Part shown: piece after piece, positions 8,149 to 17,772 of the stretch
Layout of the letters: each line of letters begins with the position of its first letter
How positions within the stretch are numbered: position 1 is the stretch's first letter
The notes under the pieces: model-generated
Databases searched by the model: none
Told to the model about the DNA's origin: nothing
The model's input: only the letters and a program-made list of their open reading frames with translations
Translations under genes and position numbers: made by a program
Origin: Flavobacteriaceae bacterium
Lineage (GTDB): Bacteria; Bacteroidota; Bacteroidia; Flavobacteriales; Flavobacteriaceae
NCBI GenBank assembly: GCA_947459635.1
Contig: CANHEA010000006.1
Coordinates: 1 to 59,658, forward strand
Length of the DNA: 59,658 nt
Reading direction: 5' to 3'

Positions 8149-9288
8149 TTATTTACAATGATTTGGCAACGAATTAATATATTCTCTGATAAGTTGAACG
8201 CCTTCTTCATGAATGATGGTCCTTCCTATAATTGGCATCATTTCGGAGCCTTCAGTGGTGTTTATTCTGTACATTAGTTCTGAATGATCTGCGTCTCCTG
8301 CATTAATTACATAAGGATTGTCGGGAATATTAAACAATGGAGGCAAACATATTCCAAAGGTGTAAGTATCGGTATTGCTGAAGTTAAATCGTTGTGGAAC
8401 GTAATCACAATGACCGCCATCACGGTGACAATGTGCGCAATTCATGTCGATATACGACCTTGCTCTCAAGTCTAAGGGCTTGCTGGTGTCACGCCAATCT
8501 ACTGTTGAGTATATGTCATTAAGGTTGGGTAATGTACTATCTATATACCCGATTCTTTTCCAATACTCCAATTGATTTCTTTGGGTTAACCCGTAATTAT
8601 AGACTGTATTTAAGTTTTGTGGTTTAGGTCCAATAGGAGTAGGTTTTTCTCCTGTTTGTTGGAAGTTTATTTTATGACAGGTTACACATTCAGTTTGTGA
8701 CGGAATCTTATAGTCAATACTTCTAGTGACGTTGTTTTCAGTCCACGTTATTGGAACAAATATCCCGTTTTGATTGGTATCTAAGAATGCTTCTGTTTGA
8801 TCGGTGTTCCAGATGTAGTCATATAACTTCCATCCATCATTCTTACGAATTAGTAAGCGTGTTTCGATTATTTTGGTAGTATTGGACGGCTGAACATTAT
8901 CATAATAAAAGGTTTTGATAAGTGCAGCACCAACGGGAAACTCGAAAACATTATCATCACCATTATAAGTAGCGCTGGTTCCTTTCGGCATCCAAACAAA
9001 TCTCTTTTTATGAGCATAATCAGAGAATAAAGAGCTTGCAGGGGCGTATGGAATTACTCTATAACCTGGGTTTTGGTCTTTCAGGGGTCCGACAAAGAAA
9101 TTATAGTCGGACAATTTTGGTAAAGGAACCTGAGTCAAGTCAAATTTTACTGGTCCATTAGAACTGACGCCAGCTTTATTATTCTCTCCAGATAAAGGAA
9201 TATATTCTTCACTGTCATTGAGGGCACAAGCATTAATCCCCAATATCATTAAAACGACCAATAGTACGAATAAGTAATTTTTTTTCAT
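8149..9288 (-). CDS. SO2930-family diheme c-type cytochrome lipoprotein
   Basis: This 379-residue exported protein starts with a lipoprotein-like signal ending near NAC. The conserved N-terminal region includes LPKLSDYNFFVGPLKDQNPG and FSDYAHKKRFVWMPKG, which I recognise from the SO2930-type diheme cytochrome family. Two heme c motifs are present, CVTCH around residue 200 and CAHCH around residue 285, followed by a conserved MMPIIGRTIIHEEG segment before the C-terminus. It starts a two-gene unit with the FG-GAP/ASPIC protein downstream, and a -7 box lies just upstream. It is closely similar along its whole length to the cytochrome at 14498-15673. A redox role at the cell envelope is inferred; the substrate is unknown. 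Confidence 0.88.
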   Translation of the reverse strand: MKKNYLFVLLVVLMILGINACALNDSEEYIPLSGENNKAGVSSNGPVKFDLTQVPLPKLSDYNFFVGPLKDQNPGYRVIPYAPASSLFSDYAHKKRFVWMPKGTSATYNGDDNVFEFPVGAALIKTFYYDNVQPSNTTKIIETRLLIRKNDGWKLYDYIWNTDQTEAFLDTNQNGIFVPITWTENNVTRSIDYKIPSQTECVTCHKINFQQTGEKPTPIGPKPQNLNTVYNYGLTQRNQLEYWKRIGYIDSTLPNLNDIYSTVDWRDTSKPLDLRARSYIDMNCAHCHRDGGHCDYVPQRFNFSNTDTYTFGICLPPLFNIPDNPYVINAGDADHSELMYRINTTEGSEMMPIIGRTIIHEEGVQLIREYINSLPNHCK

Positions 9289-9308
9289 GTATGAAAAGAA
9301 AAGGATTT

Positions 9309-9316
9309 CAAAAATA
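9309..9316 (-). promoter_or_regulatory. -7 box of the second cytochrome/ASPIC module
   Basis: TATTTTTG (TAnnTTTG) on the minus strand ends 20 bases before the start at 9288. The identical octamer precedes the paralogous cytochrome gene at 15687-15694, which supports a conserved promoter for both modules. Confidence 0.5.
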
Positions 9317-9383
9317 CTAAAAATATCCTAATATGTAATGTTTTGTGTAAAAACTAATAAACAATGGTTTGTTTAAATAACAA

Positions 9384-9427
9384 AAAAAGCATTGCTCCGA
9401 TAATTGACTATCATTGCAATGCTTTTT
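9384..9427 (-). terminator. Intrinsic terminator of the first cytochrome/ASPIC module
   Basis: AAAAAGCATTGC and GCAATGCTTTTT form a perfect 12-base stem around a 20-base loop, followed on the minus strand by a T run. It lies 28 bases after the stop of the FG-GAP gene at 9455 and separates the two modules transcriptionally. Confidence 0.85.
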
Positions 9428-9454
9428 AGCAATCTGCGAGGCGTTTTACAGCAA

Positions 9455-11911
9455 TTATTCTTTGATGAATTTTTGAGTAAAACCTTTTCCTTGCTCGTTT
9501 TTCAAGAGCAAAAGATAAGTGCCGCTTTGTAATGTTCCAATATTAATTTGTGACGATGTTAAGGTTGTTTCTAGAACCATTCGTCCAGTAAGATCGAATA
9601 TTTGCGCTGATTTTAATACTTCCGTAGCATTTGCATCTACACTAATAGAAAGCACTTGTTTTGCAGGATTCGGATAGATTGTAAAAACTGAATTGGTATT
9701 GGCATTTACCCCTAAAGTAACTCCTTCAGTAACTCTGAAAGCTGAGTTTATATCTGGATTGAGGAAAGTGTCTACGATTCCAGATGGCCATCTAACTACC
9801 AATTGTGTGATTGCTGTAGATTGACCTAATCCGAAATGAGCATTTAAGGAACTCATATACTTAAATCCTTCGCCACTTCTAATATCTCGGATTTGCTTAC
9901 CAAAGTCACCATAAATTTCTACTCTAGCTCCGATACCGTTGCTGTTGCTTTGAATTCCTTGTAAAAGTACTTTGAACCAATTATTTCCGTTTGGAATAGC
10001 ATAACGAATATTTCCTTGGTTTAAAATATCTAAAAATCCATCATTATTCAAATCTCCCACAGCTCCCACGGCAATTTGAGGAAATCCAGTGATTGCTGGA
10101 TAAGCAGTTGGTGCAAAAACATTATTACCTTGATTAAACATGATTTTTCCACCACCACCAAGTACATCAACTAGACCATCATTATCGAAATCGTAAGCAA
10201 TGTTGTCGATGTTTGTCGATGTATTGGTATCCCAGCCAGAGCCACTTGTAATATTTGTGTAGGCTTCTTCGGTGTCATTGGTTGTGTCCAAATTATTTCT
10301 GAAGAATTTGTGTGTACTTCCACTTGAGGTAATGATAATATCCATGTCGCCATCGTTATCAAAGTCAGCAATAGCAGATGACCAAGTTTGGATTGGCGTC
10401 ACATTAATTTGAGCAAGCGCAGATATGTTCGTATAAACGCCATTGCCATCATTTCGATGCAATTCACATGGAGGTCCTGAACATTTCGAAATGAAAACAT
10501 CAGTGTCGCCATCGTTATCAAAATCAGTGAATAATGTGGAGTAATTACCACCAACAGCACCAATATTCATTGCACCCGCTGTTACGCTTGACTGATAGTA
10601 AGTCAAATTTCCAGCCCCATCATTCAAATAATATACATTTGGCGCGATATCGTGACATGAAAAAACATCTAAATTTCCATCTTGATTAAGGTCTGCAAAA
10701 TTTGTTCTTTGACAGAAAATATATTCTCCAGGCGTGTAAGAAGAGTAACCAGCTCCATTATCTTGAGAAGTCCATACAGAAAGACCGCTGCCGCTTCCTA
10801 ATACTAAGTCATTATATCCATCATCGTTATAATCTCCCGCGGCCATGCTCCAAGTTGGTAAGAAACTAGTTCCGGAAACCGTATAGTTTGAAATGGTAAA
10901 AGTACCATCGGGCTGTTGATAATGGACTTTTAGATTGTTGGTACTCACTCCAACAATATCATCAATATTGTCATTATTCATATCGACAACGCAAATATTA
11001 TAAGTGCTATTTACAGTAGAAAGATTTTGCATATTGTAATCAATAGGAATAATAATCGGCGTTTCTGTAATTTCGAAATCGAATCCATCAGCGCTATATT
11101 GATTGCTCCATGCAATATAATAGGTTTGTCCCGCGGATACATTAAAAGTTTTTGTGGACAGTAGTGATTGAAAGTTATCGGTATCGCAGGTAATGATTCC
11201 AGAATCATCGTCGCTAACTAAGCAAGTCAATGCTACACATGTTCCTGTATATACACTAAAAGTAGTATTCTTACAAGTATTTTGAACTAAGTCAGATGAG
11301 ATGGTAACAACAGCGCTATTTGTTGGGGTATAGGCATACCATTTTGCTAAGGTTCCGCTTGAGCACGGGGTATTAATAATTTCCTCGTCTATTGCAGCCA
11401 CTGTTGTTACACCCGCTGTCACTGTAGTCGCAGAATTACACGGATTTGGAACAAATACATTTTCGGTTAATCGAAAGGTAAAACCAGTCGAAGTCCATCT
11501 ATTGTCAAAGGCAATGTAATATGTGGTATTGGCAATAACGTCAAACGTAGCAGTTGATGAGAGTCCGGTACCATCGTCGTCATCGCCAGCTTGACAAACT
11601 AGTGCATCACAACTTCCAGAGTAAACATGAAAACGCGTGTCTATAAGTGGTGTGTTTTGTACTAAATCGGTCGTAACCGTAACTGAGTGATTTTCGGTAG
11701 GTGTGTACACATACCATTCTCCGGCTGGTGGGCGCGTTGCTGGCACTTCACCATATTGCGTTTCGCACAAAGGCGCTGGCACTTGTGATCCGTTGATAAC
11801 ATCTATCACATAAAAACCAGGAGTGATTGGTAGTGCAGTTGCGCAAGTGTCCTGCGCTTTGGTCAAGTGCACTGTGAAGAGCAAGACAAGTAGTACTGTA
11901 ATTTTTTTCAT
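9455..11911 (-). CDS. Large FG-GAP/VCBS protein with two N-terminal beta domains, ASPIC/UnbV domain and T9SS signal
   Basis: This is an 818-residue secreted protein. The signal peptide is followed by two related ~130-residue beta domains (each starts with a Cys-Ala/Cys-Asn motif and TAxTITAG-like strands, and ends TYYIAxxNxxxxxGFxFxxTE) that resemble pre-peptidase C-terminal modules. Next come FG-GAP/VCBS calcium-binding repeats (DMNNDNIDDIVGV, DYNDDGYNDLVL, DLNQDGNLDVFSC, DFDNDGDTDVFIS, DFDNDGDMDIIIT, DFDNDGLVDVLGG, DLNNDGFLDILN). An ASPIC/UnbV region (NGIGARVEIYG, IRDIRSGEGF, VRWPSG) and a T9SS sorting domain (IYPNPAKQVLS) follow. It is the third gene of a three-gene unit and a close paralogue of the preceding gene. 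A strong terminator follows. Confidence 0.9.
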   Translation of the reverse strand: MKKITVLLVLLFTVHLTKAQDTCATALPITPGFYVIDVINGSQVPAPLCETQYGEVPATRPPAGEWYVYTPTENHSVTVTTDLVQNTPLIDTRFHVYSGSCDALVCQAGDDDDGTGLSSTATFDVIANTTYYIAFDNRWTSTGFTFRLTENVFVPNPCNSATTVTAGVTTVAAIDEEIINTPCSSGTLAKWYAYTPTNSAVVTISSDLVQNTCKNTTFSVYTGTCVALTCLVSDDDSGIITCDTDNFQSLLSTKTFNVSAGQTYYIAWSNQYSADGFDFEITETPIIIPIDYNMQNLSTVNSTYNICVVDMNNDNIDDIVGVSTNNLKVHYQQPDGTFTISNYTVSGTSFLPTWSMAAGDYNDDGYNDLVLGSGSGLSVWTSQDNGAGYSSYTPGEYIFCQRTNFADLNQDGNLDVFSCHDIAPNVYYLNDGAGNLTYYQSSVTAGAMNIGAVGGNYSTLFTDFDNDGDTDVFISKCSGPPCELHRNDGNGVYTNISALAQINVTPIQTWSSAIADFDNDGDMDIIITSSGSTHKFFRNNLDTTNDTEEAYTNITSGSGWDTNTSTNIDNIAYDFDNDGLVDVLGGGGKIMFNQGNNVFAPTAYPAITGFPQIAVGAVGDLNNDGFLDILNQGNIRYAIPNGNNWFKVLLQGIQSNSNGIGARVEIYGDFGKQIRDIRSGEGFKYMSSLNAHFGLGQSTAITQLVVRWPSGIVDTFLNPDINSAFRVTEGVTLGVNANTNSVFTIYPNPAKQVLSISVDANATEVLKSAQIFDLTGRMVLETTLTSSQINIGTLQSGTYLLLLKNEQGKGFTQKFIKE

Positions 11912-11981
11912 GATCGTTTTTTTAATTGTTCTATTTTTATGACACCGTGCGTTATAAGGAATGATCTAACATTCTATTCCG

Positions 11982-14462
11982 CTACTCTTTTATAAACTTC
12001 TGAGAATATCCTTTTCCTTTTTCATTTTGCAATAGCAATAGATAAGTTCCAGACTGCAATGAGTCAACGTTTATTTTTGATGAGTTCAAAGGAGTCTCCA
12101 TAATTAATCGGCCAGTCAAATCAAATATCTGTGCTGAAGTTAATTTTTCAGTAGAACCAGAATTAAGATTGATTGTGATAAATTGCTTAGCTGGATTTGG
12201 TACAACACTGAAGACAGCATTAGCATTCCCATTTACCGCTAATGTAGTGCCTTCCGTCACGCGGAAATCGGCATTTATTTGCGGATTGAGATAAGTATCT
12301 ACAATACCAGACGGCCATTTCACCACCAATTGATCAATGGCAGTGGCTTGACCAAGACCAAAATGAGCATTCAGAGAACTCATAAACTCAAAGCCTTCTC
12401 CGCTGCGAATATCTCTAATTTGTTTTCCGAAGGCACCATAGATTTCTATTCTTGCTCCAATTCCGTTTGTATTACTTTGGATTCCTTGCAATATAACTTT
12501 AAACCAATTGTTACCATTTGGAATCGCATATCGAATGATATTGTTGTTTAGGATATCCAAGAATCCATCATCATTTAAATCTCCGATAGCGCCCACGCTA
12601 ATTGCAGGATAGCTTACAGGAGAAAATTCATTGTCTCCTTGATTAAACATTATCTTGTTACCACTTCCTAATATGTCTACTAAACCATCGTTGTCAAAGT
12701 CATAGGCAACATAGTCTCGATTGGTTGAAGTATCTAAATCTAAACCAGAGCCAGCTGTAATGTTGGAATAGGCTTCTTCTACATCGTTTGAAGTGTCTAA
12801 ATTATTTCTAAAGAACTTGTTTCCAACACTTCCGTTAGAACCAATCATGATATCCATATCTCCGTCATTGTCAAAATCAGCAATGGCAGAAGACCATGAT
12901 TGAATAGGTTGTACATTGATTTGAGCTTGTGCAGAAATATCAGTAAAAACACCATTGCCATCATTTCTATGTAACTCACATGGTGGACCCGAACATTTAG
13001 AAATAAACATATCTCTGTCTCCATCATTATCGAAGTCTGTCCATAACGAGGCATAATTTCCACCGCTTGCTGTAATTCCTAACATATAGGCTCCAGGCGT
13101 CGTGCCAGATTGGTAGTATGTCCAGTTTCCTGCGCCATCATTCAGATAATACACGTTCGGATCAACATCATGACAAGAAAAAGCATCTAAATTACCATCG
13201 TTATCAATGTCTATGAAATTGGTTCTTTGACAGAAAATATACTGACCAGGAGTTCTGCTAAAATAACTTGTTCCTGTTCCATCAGATTCCCAAAATGAAA
13301 GTCCACTTCCGCTTCCCAATAATAAATCATTATATCCATCTCGGTTGTAGTCGCCCGCCGCTAAACTCCATGATGGTAGAAAGCTTGTGCCTGGTACTGC
13401 AAAGTTTGAGATGGCAAATGTACCGTCATTTTGCTGATAATGTACTTTAAGATTATTTGTACTAACACCAGCAATATCGTCTTTTCCATCATTGTTCATG
13501 TCAACTACGCAAATATTGTAGGTGCTGTTTACAGTGCTCACCGCTTGGTTGTTATAATTGATAGGTACAACAATTACGTCTTCCGTTAGTTCAAAATCGA
13601 AACCTTCAGCGCTCCATTTGTTGTCCCAAACAATATAATAAGTGGTGCCGGCAGTCACATCAAACGTTTTCTTAGATAAAAAAGAGTTTGTATTCCCCAC
13701 GTTACATTCTAATATTCCAGAATTGTCGTCACTACTTACACAAATCAAAGCATTATTCGCACAAGAACCACGATATACACTGAAGTTGGTGTCTTTACAT
13801 AAATTTACTGCTAAGTCAGACGAGATTGTCGCATGATAATTTTGTGTAGGTGTGTACGAAAACCATTTGCCAGCGGAAGCAGTCGAGCAAGAAGTGCTCA
13901 CATTCCCTTGATCAATTGCGTCAACAGTAGTAATTCCTGCAGTTATTGCAACAGCTGAATTACACAAATTTGGCACAAATGGGTTTTCAATTAATTGAAA
14001 ATCAAAACCAGCTGTACTCCAACGATTGTCCCAAGCGATATAATAAGTTACTCCAGCAAAAACATCGAAAGTTTTAGTAGACAAATAAGTACTTGTATTG
14101 CCAGAATTGCATGCAATAATTCCTGAATCGTCATCGCCACTGTAGCAAGTTAGTGCACCACAATTTCCAGTGTAGACATTAAAGCGTGTGTCCTTACAAA
14201 TATTTACTAATAAGTCAGACGTAACAGTTACGCTGTAGTTCTGCGCTGGCGTATAAGAATACCATTCCGCCAAAGTAGCGGTAGTCGCACAAGCAGTTGC
14301 AATGTTGGCTCCATTAATTGCGTCAACAGTTGTGGTACCAGCGGTGATTGGCATTGCAGTGGCGCAAGTGTCTTGCCCATATGAAAGTTGCAATCCCAAA
14401 AAGCAAAAAAGTAAAGTGACGATTTGGTAAATACGACCTCTTTTTTTTAAGTTCATTTTCAT
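11982..14462 (-). CDS. Large FG-GAP/VCBS protein with two N-terminal beta domains, ASPIC/UnbV domain and T9SS signal (paralogue)
   Basis: This 826-residue secreted protein is collinear with the 818-residue protein encoded next to it. It has a signal peptide ending near LSYGQ, two beta domains with the repeated KDTRFNVYTG/KDTNFSVYRG and TYYIxWDNxWSxxGFDF motifs, and a run of calcium-binding FG-GAP loops of DxDNDGxxD type. An ASPIC/UnbV segment (NGIGARIEIYG, IRDIRSGEGFEF, VKWPSG) and a T9SS sorting domain (PNPAKQFITI ... GRLIMET ... GTYLLLLQNEKG) follow. It lies between the cytochrome gene (gap 35 bases) and its paralogue (gap 70 bases). The tandem copies point to duplication followed by divergence. 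The ligand or partner is unknown. Confidence 0.9.
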   Translation of the reverse strand: MKMNLKKRGRIYQIVTLLFCFLGLQLSYGQDTCATAMPITAGTTTVDAINGANIATACATTATLAEWYSYTPAQNYSVTVTSDLLVNICKDTRFNVYTGNCGALTCYSGDDDSGIIACNSGNTSTYLSTKTFDVFAGVTYYIAWDNRWSTAGFDFQLIENPFVPNLCNSAVAITAGITTVDAIDQGNVSTSCSTASAGKWFSYTPTQNYHATISSDLAVNLCKDTNFSVYRGSCANNALICVSSDDNSGILECNVGNTNSFLSKKTFDVTAGTTYYIVWDNKWSAEGFDFELTEDVIVVPINYNNQAVSTVNSTYNICVVDMNNDGKDDIAGVSTNNLKVHYQQNDGTFAISNFAVPGTSFLPSWSLAAGDYNRDGYNDLLLGSGSGLSFWESDGTGTSYFSRTPGQYIFCQRTNFIDIDNDGNLDAFSCHDVDPNVYYLNDGAGNWTYYQSGTTPGAYMLGITASGGNYASLWTDFDNDGDRDMFISKCSGPPCELHRNDGNGVFTDISAQAQINVQPIQSWSSAIADFDNDGDMDIMIGSNGSVGNKFFRNNLDTSNDVEEAYSNITAGSGLDLDTSTNRDYVAYDFDNDGLVDILGSGNKIMFNQGDNEFSPVSYPAISVGAIGDLNDDGFLDILNNNIIRYAIPNGNNWFKVILQGIQSNTNGIGARIEIYGAFGKQIRDIRSGEGFEFMSSLNAHFGLGQATAIDQLVVKWPSGIVDTYLNPQINADFRVTEGTTLAVNGNANAVFSVVPNPAKQFITINLNSGSTEKLTSAQIFDLTGRLIMETPLNSSKINVDSLQSGTYLLLLQNEKGKGYSQKFIKE

Positions 14463-14497
14463 TTTTATTGTTTGGTTTAGTTAATAGTTCTTTTTTA

Positions 14498-15673
14498 TTA
14501 TTGGCATCCATCGAGCGAATTAATCCAAGCTTCAATAAGTGCGAGTCCTTCTTCATGAATGATTGTTCTTCCATGGAGTGGCATTCGGTAGGTTTCGTCT
14601 GTGGTATTCAATCGATAGTACATCATCGACTGTGTAATATCTCGTGGTGTTACAATCTTACTGAGCTCAGGGGCAAACCCTTGCATGTCTTGAGTGTCTA
14701 CGCAAACGCCCATATTGGTATTTCCAACGCCACCCGGAAGTCCAGTTTCGTTAAAAGCAAAGCGCATTGGTCGATAATCACAATGTCGGTCATTTTGATG
14801 GCAGTGCGCACAATTGATATCCACGTAGGATCTGGCTCGGAGCGCGATTGGCTTTGAAATATCGCGATAATCTACCGCGGTATTTTCTGGAGAAGGTAAG
14901 CTAAAATTAGCATTCAAATAGCCAATTTGAATCCATCTAGTTAATTGATTTCTAGCTCCTGTACTGTAAGGATAATTGAAGTTAAGATTTTGAGGCTTGA
15001 TGCCAATTGGAATGTAGATAGTTTGTTCGTTTCCGTTTACAATTTCTTTCTTTTTATGGCAAATTACGCATTGTGCTTCTGATGGAATTCTGTAGTTTGT
15101 GCTTTTGATGACATTGTTTTCATCTCTCCAAGCAATCGGTGTAAAGCTTCCGTTTAGGTCAAAAAAAGCTTCTGTTTGCTCGCTATTCCATACGTAATCT
15201 GCAAAAATCCAACCCGTCGATTTTCGAATCATTAATCTAGTTTCGACGATTCTAGTAGTATTGTCTGGTTGCACATTGTCATAGTAAAACGTTTTAATGA
15301 GCACGGCACCAACTGGTAATTCCAGTACTTTAGTGTCTCCGTTATAGTTAGCTTTTGTTCCTTTTGGCATCCAAACAAATCGCTTTTTGTGGGCATAATC
15401 TGAAAATAATGAACTTGCGGGTTCATACGGAATTACTTTGTACCCTGGCTTTTGATCCTTAAGTGGACCAACAAAAAAATTGTAGTCGGATAACTTTGGC
15501 AAGGGCGTTTGTGCTAAGTCAAAACGCACGGGACCTGCAGTTCCATTACTTTGTTTGTAGGCGGGATCCGATGGGTCGATGTAATCTTCATCACCGCTTT
15601 TGGAGCACGCAATAATTAGAATCGTTGATAAAATTAGGCAAAAAGCCAATTTGTAATATTGCTTCATTCTCAT
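14498..15673 (-). CDS. SO2930-family diheme c-type cytochrome lipoprotein (paralogue)
   Basis: This is a 391-residue exported lipoprotein with signal and lipobox ending LIIAC near residue 23. It shares the family blocks LPKLSDYNFFVGPLKDQKPG and FSDYAHKKRFVWMPKG with the cytochrome at 8149-9288. The two heme c motifs are CVICH and CAHCH, followed by a conserved RMPLHGRTIIHEEG segment that may provide a heme ligand. It leads the three-gene unit ending at 9455. The ATG two codons downstream (15667) is an equally good start. Pairing of this family with ASPIC/FG-GAP proteins twice in a row suggests that the cytochrome and the secreted propeller proteins work together, possibly as a surface redox system. 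That is an inference. Confidence 0.88.
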   Translation of the reverse strand: MRMKQYYKLAFCLILSTILIIACSKSGDEDYIDPSDPAYKQSNGTAGPVRFDLAQTPLPKLSDYNFFVGPLKDQKPGYKVIPYEPASSLFSDYAHKKRFVWMPKGTKANYNGDTKVLELPVGAVLIKTFYYDNVQPDNTTRIVETRLMIRKSTGWIFADYVWNSEQTEAFFDLNGSFTPIAWRDENNVIKSTNYRIPSEAQCVICHKKKEIVNGNEQTIYIPIGIKPQNLNFNYPYSTGARNQLTRWIQIGYLNANFSLPSPENTAVDYRDISKPIALRARSYVDINCAHCHQNDRHCDYRPMRFAFNETGLPGGVGNTNMGVCVDTQDMQGFAPELSKIVTPRDITQSMMYYRLNTTDETYRMPLHGRTIIHEEGLALIEAWINSLDGCQ

Positions 15674-15686
15674 AATTAAAGGGACT

Positions 15687-15694
15687 CAAAAATA
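15687..15694 (-). promoter_or_regulatory. -7 box of the first cytochrome/ASPIC module
   Basis: TATTTTTG on the minus strand lies 13 bases before the start at 15673 and is identical to the octamer before the paralogous cytochrome gene. The upstream 80 bases are A/T-rich and otherwise featureless. Confidence 0.5.
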
Positions 15695-15777
15695 GAAAAA
15701 AATTTAATGTTTACATTCTTTTTTAGAATAATAAGCAAAAAAAGTTGTTGTTAGTCAAGTATTTAACAAGGATTTGC

Positions 15778-16329
15778 TTATTTTATTGAAACAAGTACAG
15801 GGTAGTTTTTCAATATTGCTAAAGCATCAGCGGACGAATACTGGTATTTTTCTTCGTGTAAATCTCTTTCTTTTCGCAAGTCAATTTGCTTGATGCAATT
15901 GATAAAACGGCGAACTTCTTCTTCATGATGCAATTCCAATCCAGGAACTATTGCGTTCTTCCCATTTTCGTCTTTGGCCACCATGGTAAAATAGGAAGAG
16001 TTACAATGTTTTATTTTTCCTGTCTGGATGTTTTCGGCTTCCACACGAATGCCCACAATCATCGAACTATTTCCTACATAATTTACGCTAGCTTTTAAGG
16101 TGACCAATTCACCAACATCAATTGGATTGATAAAATCTACGCGATCAACGGAGGCGGTGACACAATAGTATCCAGAAAATTTGGAGGCACAGGCAAAAGC
16201 TACTTGGTCGAGCAGAGACAATATATATCCACCGTGAATTTTTCCGCTAAAATTGGTGTGCGAGGGCAACATGAGTTCAGAGATACTAATTTTAGAAGAA
16301 ACGACCGTCTTAAAATGTGTTTTTTGCAT
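15778..16329 (-). CDS. Acyl-CoA thioesterase (hotdog fold)
   Basis: This 183-residue cytoplasmic enzyme is predicted to hydrolyse acyl-CoA to free acid and CoA. The hotdog-fold signature is clear: ELMLPSHTNFSGKIHGGYIL followed by the long helix LLDQVAFACASKFSG, then VDRVDFINPIDVGELVTLKASV. The protein is longer at the C-terminus (about residues 140-183) than the minimal ~130-residue YciA form. It starts nine bases after the rmuC stop codon on the same strand and is probably cotranscribed with it. Chain-length preference cannot be read from the sequence. Confidence 0.9.
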   Translation of the reverse strand: MQKTHFKTVVSSKISISELMLPSHTNFSGKIHGGYILSLLDQVAFACASKFSGYYCVTASVDRVDFINPIDVGELVTLKASVNYVGNSSMIVGIRVEAENIQTGKIKHCNSSYFTMVAKDENGKNAIVPGLELHHEEEVRRFINCIKQIDLRKERDLHEEKYQYSSADALAILKNYPVLVSIK

Positions 16330-16338
16330 AGGATTCCA

Positions 16339-17676
16339 TTAAGTGGTAAGCTCTTCTCCATCAGATTCCGCTCTTCGCAACACTGATTCTGGAAGTGACT
16401 TTTTGGCTTTTGCGCCCATTTTTTTCAACTTTTCTACACTAGTAACGAGATTGCCTTTTCCTTCTACCAATTTATTCATTGCAGCGTCATATTCGGTTTT
16501 TGAGTCTTTAATCTTATTTCCCACCTTTACCAAATCTGCCACAAATCCTTCAAATTTATCATACAAAGCGCCCGCTTGACGTGCAATTTCATACGCATTT
16601 TCTTGTTGCTTTTGGTTGGTCCACATGCTATCAATGGTTCGCAACGTAGCTAGCAAGGTCGAAGGCGTCACAATCACGATATTTTTTTCAAAGGCTTTAT
16701 TATATAAAGATGTTTCTTCATTCAACGCAATCGCAAATGCAGGTTCAATCGGGATGAAAAGCAATACAAAATCGGGGCTTTCCATTTGATATAAATCTTG
16801 GTAATTTTTTTCTCCTAATTGTTCTACGTGGCGCTTGATTGAGTTGATGTGCTCGCGCAAGTAGTTGCTTCTCAAATTGTCATCTTCCTCATTGCTATAC
16901 TTTTCGTAGGCAGTCAAAGAAACTTTTGAATCGACAATCATTTTTTTACCATCGGGCAAATTGATGACAACATCTGGATATACGCGTTGTCCGTCTTCAG
17001 TAGTATGTGCTTGCTGCACGTAGTATTCTCGGTCTTTTTCTAAACCTGATTTTTCCAATACACGCTCTAAAACCAATTCACCCCAATTGCCTTGCATTTT
17101 GCTGTCGCCTTTCAACGCTTTGGTCAAATTCACCGTTTCTTTGCTCATTTGTGCATTCATTTCGCGTAGCCCTAAAATTTGCTGACGCAAAGCCGCATGA
17201 TAGTCGATGCTTTCTTTGTGCGTGTCTTCTACTTTCTTTTCAAACAATTGAATTTTATCTTGCAACGGAGATAAGATGTTCTTCATGTTTTCCTTGTTTT
17301 GCTCCGTAAATTTATTCGATTTTTCTTCGAGAATTTTGTTGGCAAGATTTTCAAATTCTTTAGTGAATTTCTCTTGCAATTTTTCTACTTCTTGTTTTTG
17401 CTCGAGATTTCGCTCCCACAAATTTTCAAAATCAGTTTCCTTTTTCGAAAGTTGAATGGCTAAACTGTCTTTTTCTGATCGAATAACTTCTTTTTCGGTT
17501 TGCGCGATTTTCAGTTGTTCTTGAATACTTCGAAACTGCTCTGTCAGACTAATTAATTTTTCTTCTAAGCTGATTTTTTCCGACTGAGATTTTGCAGCAA
17601 ATAATAGTTTTCCAAGGTATAATCCTACGGCTAAAGCAATGCAAAAGGTGAAAATAGTGAGTAACGTGGCGTTCAT
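16339..17676 (-). CDS. rmuC: DNA recombination protein RmuC
   Basis: This 445-residue protein begins with a membrane-spanning segment (LLTIFTFCIALAVGLYLGKLL) and continues with a long coiled coil (about residues 30-190, rich in E, K and Q). The RmuC domain covers about residues 195-410 with conserved QGNWGELVLERVLEKSGLEK, YPDVVINLPDGKKMIVDSK and FVLLFIPIEPAFAIAL blocks. RmuC is implicated in limiting inversion recombination and is related to restriction-type nuclease folds. Its biochemical activity in flavobacteria has not been established, to my knowledge. The acyl-CoA thioesterase gene follows directly. Confidence 0.94.
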   Translation of the reverse strand: MNATLLTIFTFCIALAVGLYLGKLLFAAKSQSEKISLEEKLISLTEQFRSIQEQLKIAQTEKEVIRSEKDSLAIQLSKKETDFENLWERNLEQKQEVEKLQEKFTKEFENLANKILEEKSNKFTEQNKENMKNILSPLQDKIQLFEKKVEDTHKESIDYHAALRQQILGLREMNAQMSKETVNLTKALKGDSKMQGNWGELVLERVLEKSGLEKDREYYVQQAHTTEDGQRVYPDVVINLPDGKKMIVDSKVSLTAYEKYSNEEDDNLRSNYLREHINSIKRHVEQLGEKNYQDLYQMESPDFVLLFIPIEPAFAIALNEETSLYNKAFEKNIVIVTPSTLLATLRTIDSMWTNQKQQENAYEIARQAGALYDKFEGFVADLVKVGNKIKDSKTEYDAAMNKLVEGKGNLVTSVEKLKKMGAKAKKSLPESVLRRAESDGEELTT

Positions 17677-17756
17677 TGTAGCATCAATTTGTGAAAAGTA
17701 AATGTAAGGAATATTTGTAAATGGAGTGCGCTATTTATTTCAACAGTAAATTAATT

Positions 17757-17764
17757 TATCTTTG
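17757..17764 (+). promoter_or_regulatory. -7 box for the pseudouridine synthase gene
   Basis: TATCTTTG matches TAnnTTTG eight bases before the first ATG at 17773. The transcript would therefore start very close to the start codon, giving an almost leaderless message, or translation starts at the ATG two codons further on (17779). Confidence 0.45.
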
Positions 17765-17772
17765 GACATTCT

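Noticed and set aside
14323..14574. An 83-codon minus-strand frame bridging the cytochrome and FG-GAP genes
   Set aside because: It overlaps the ends of two well-supported genes in another frame and has no features of its own.
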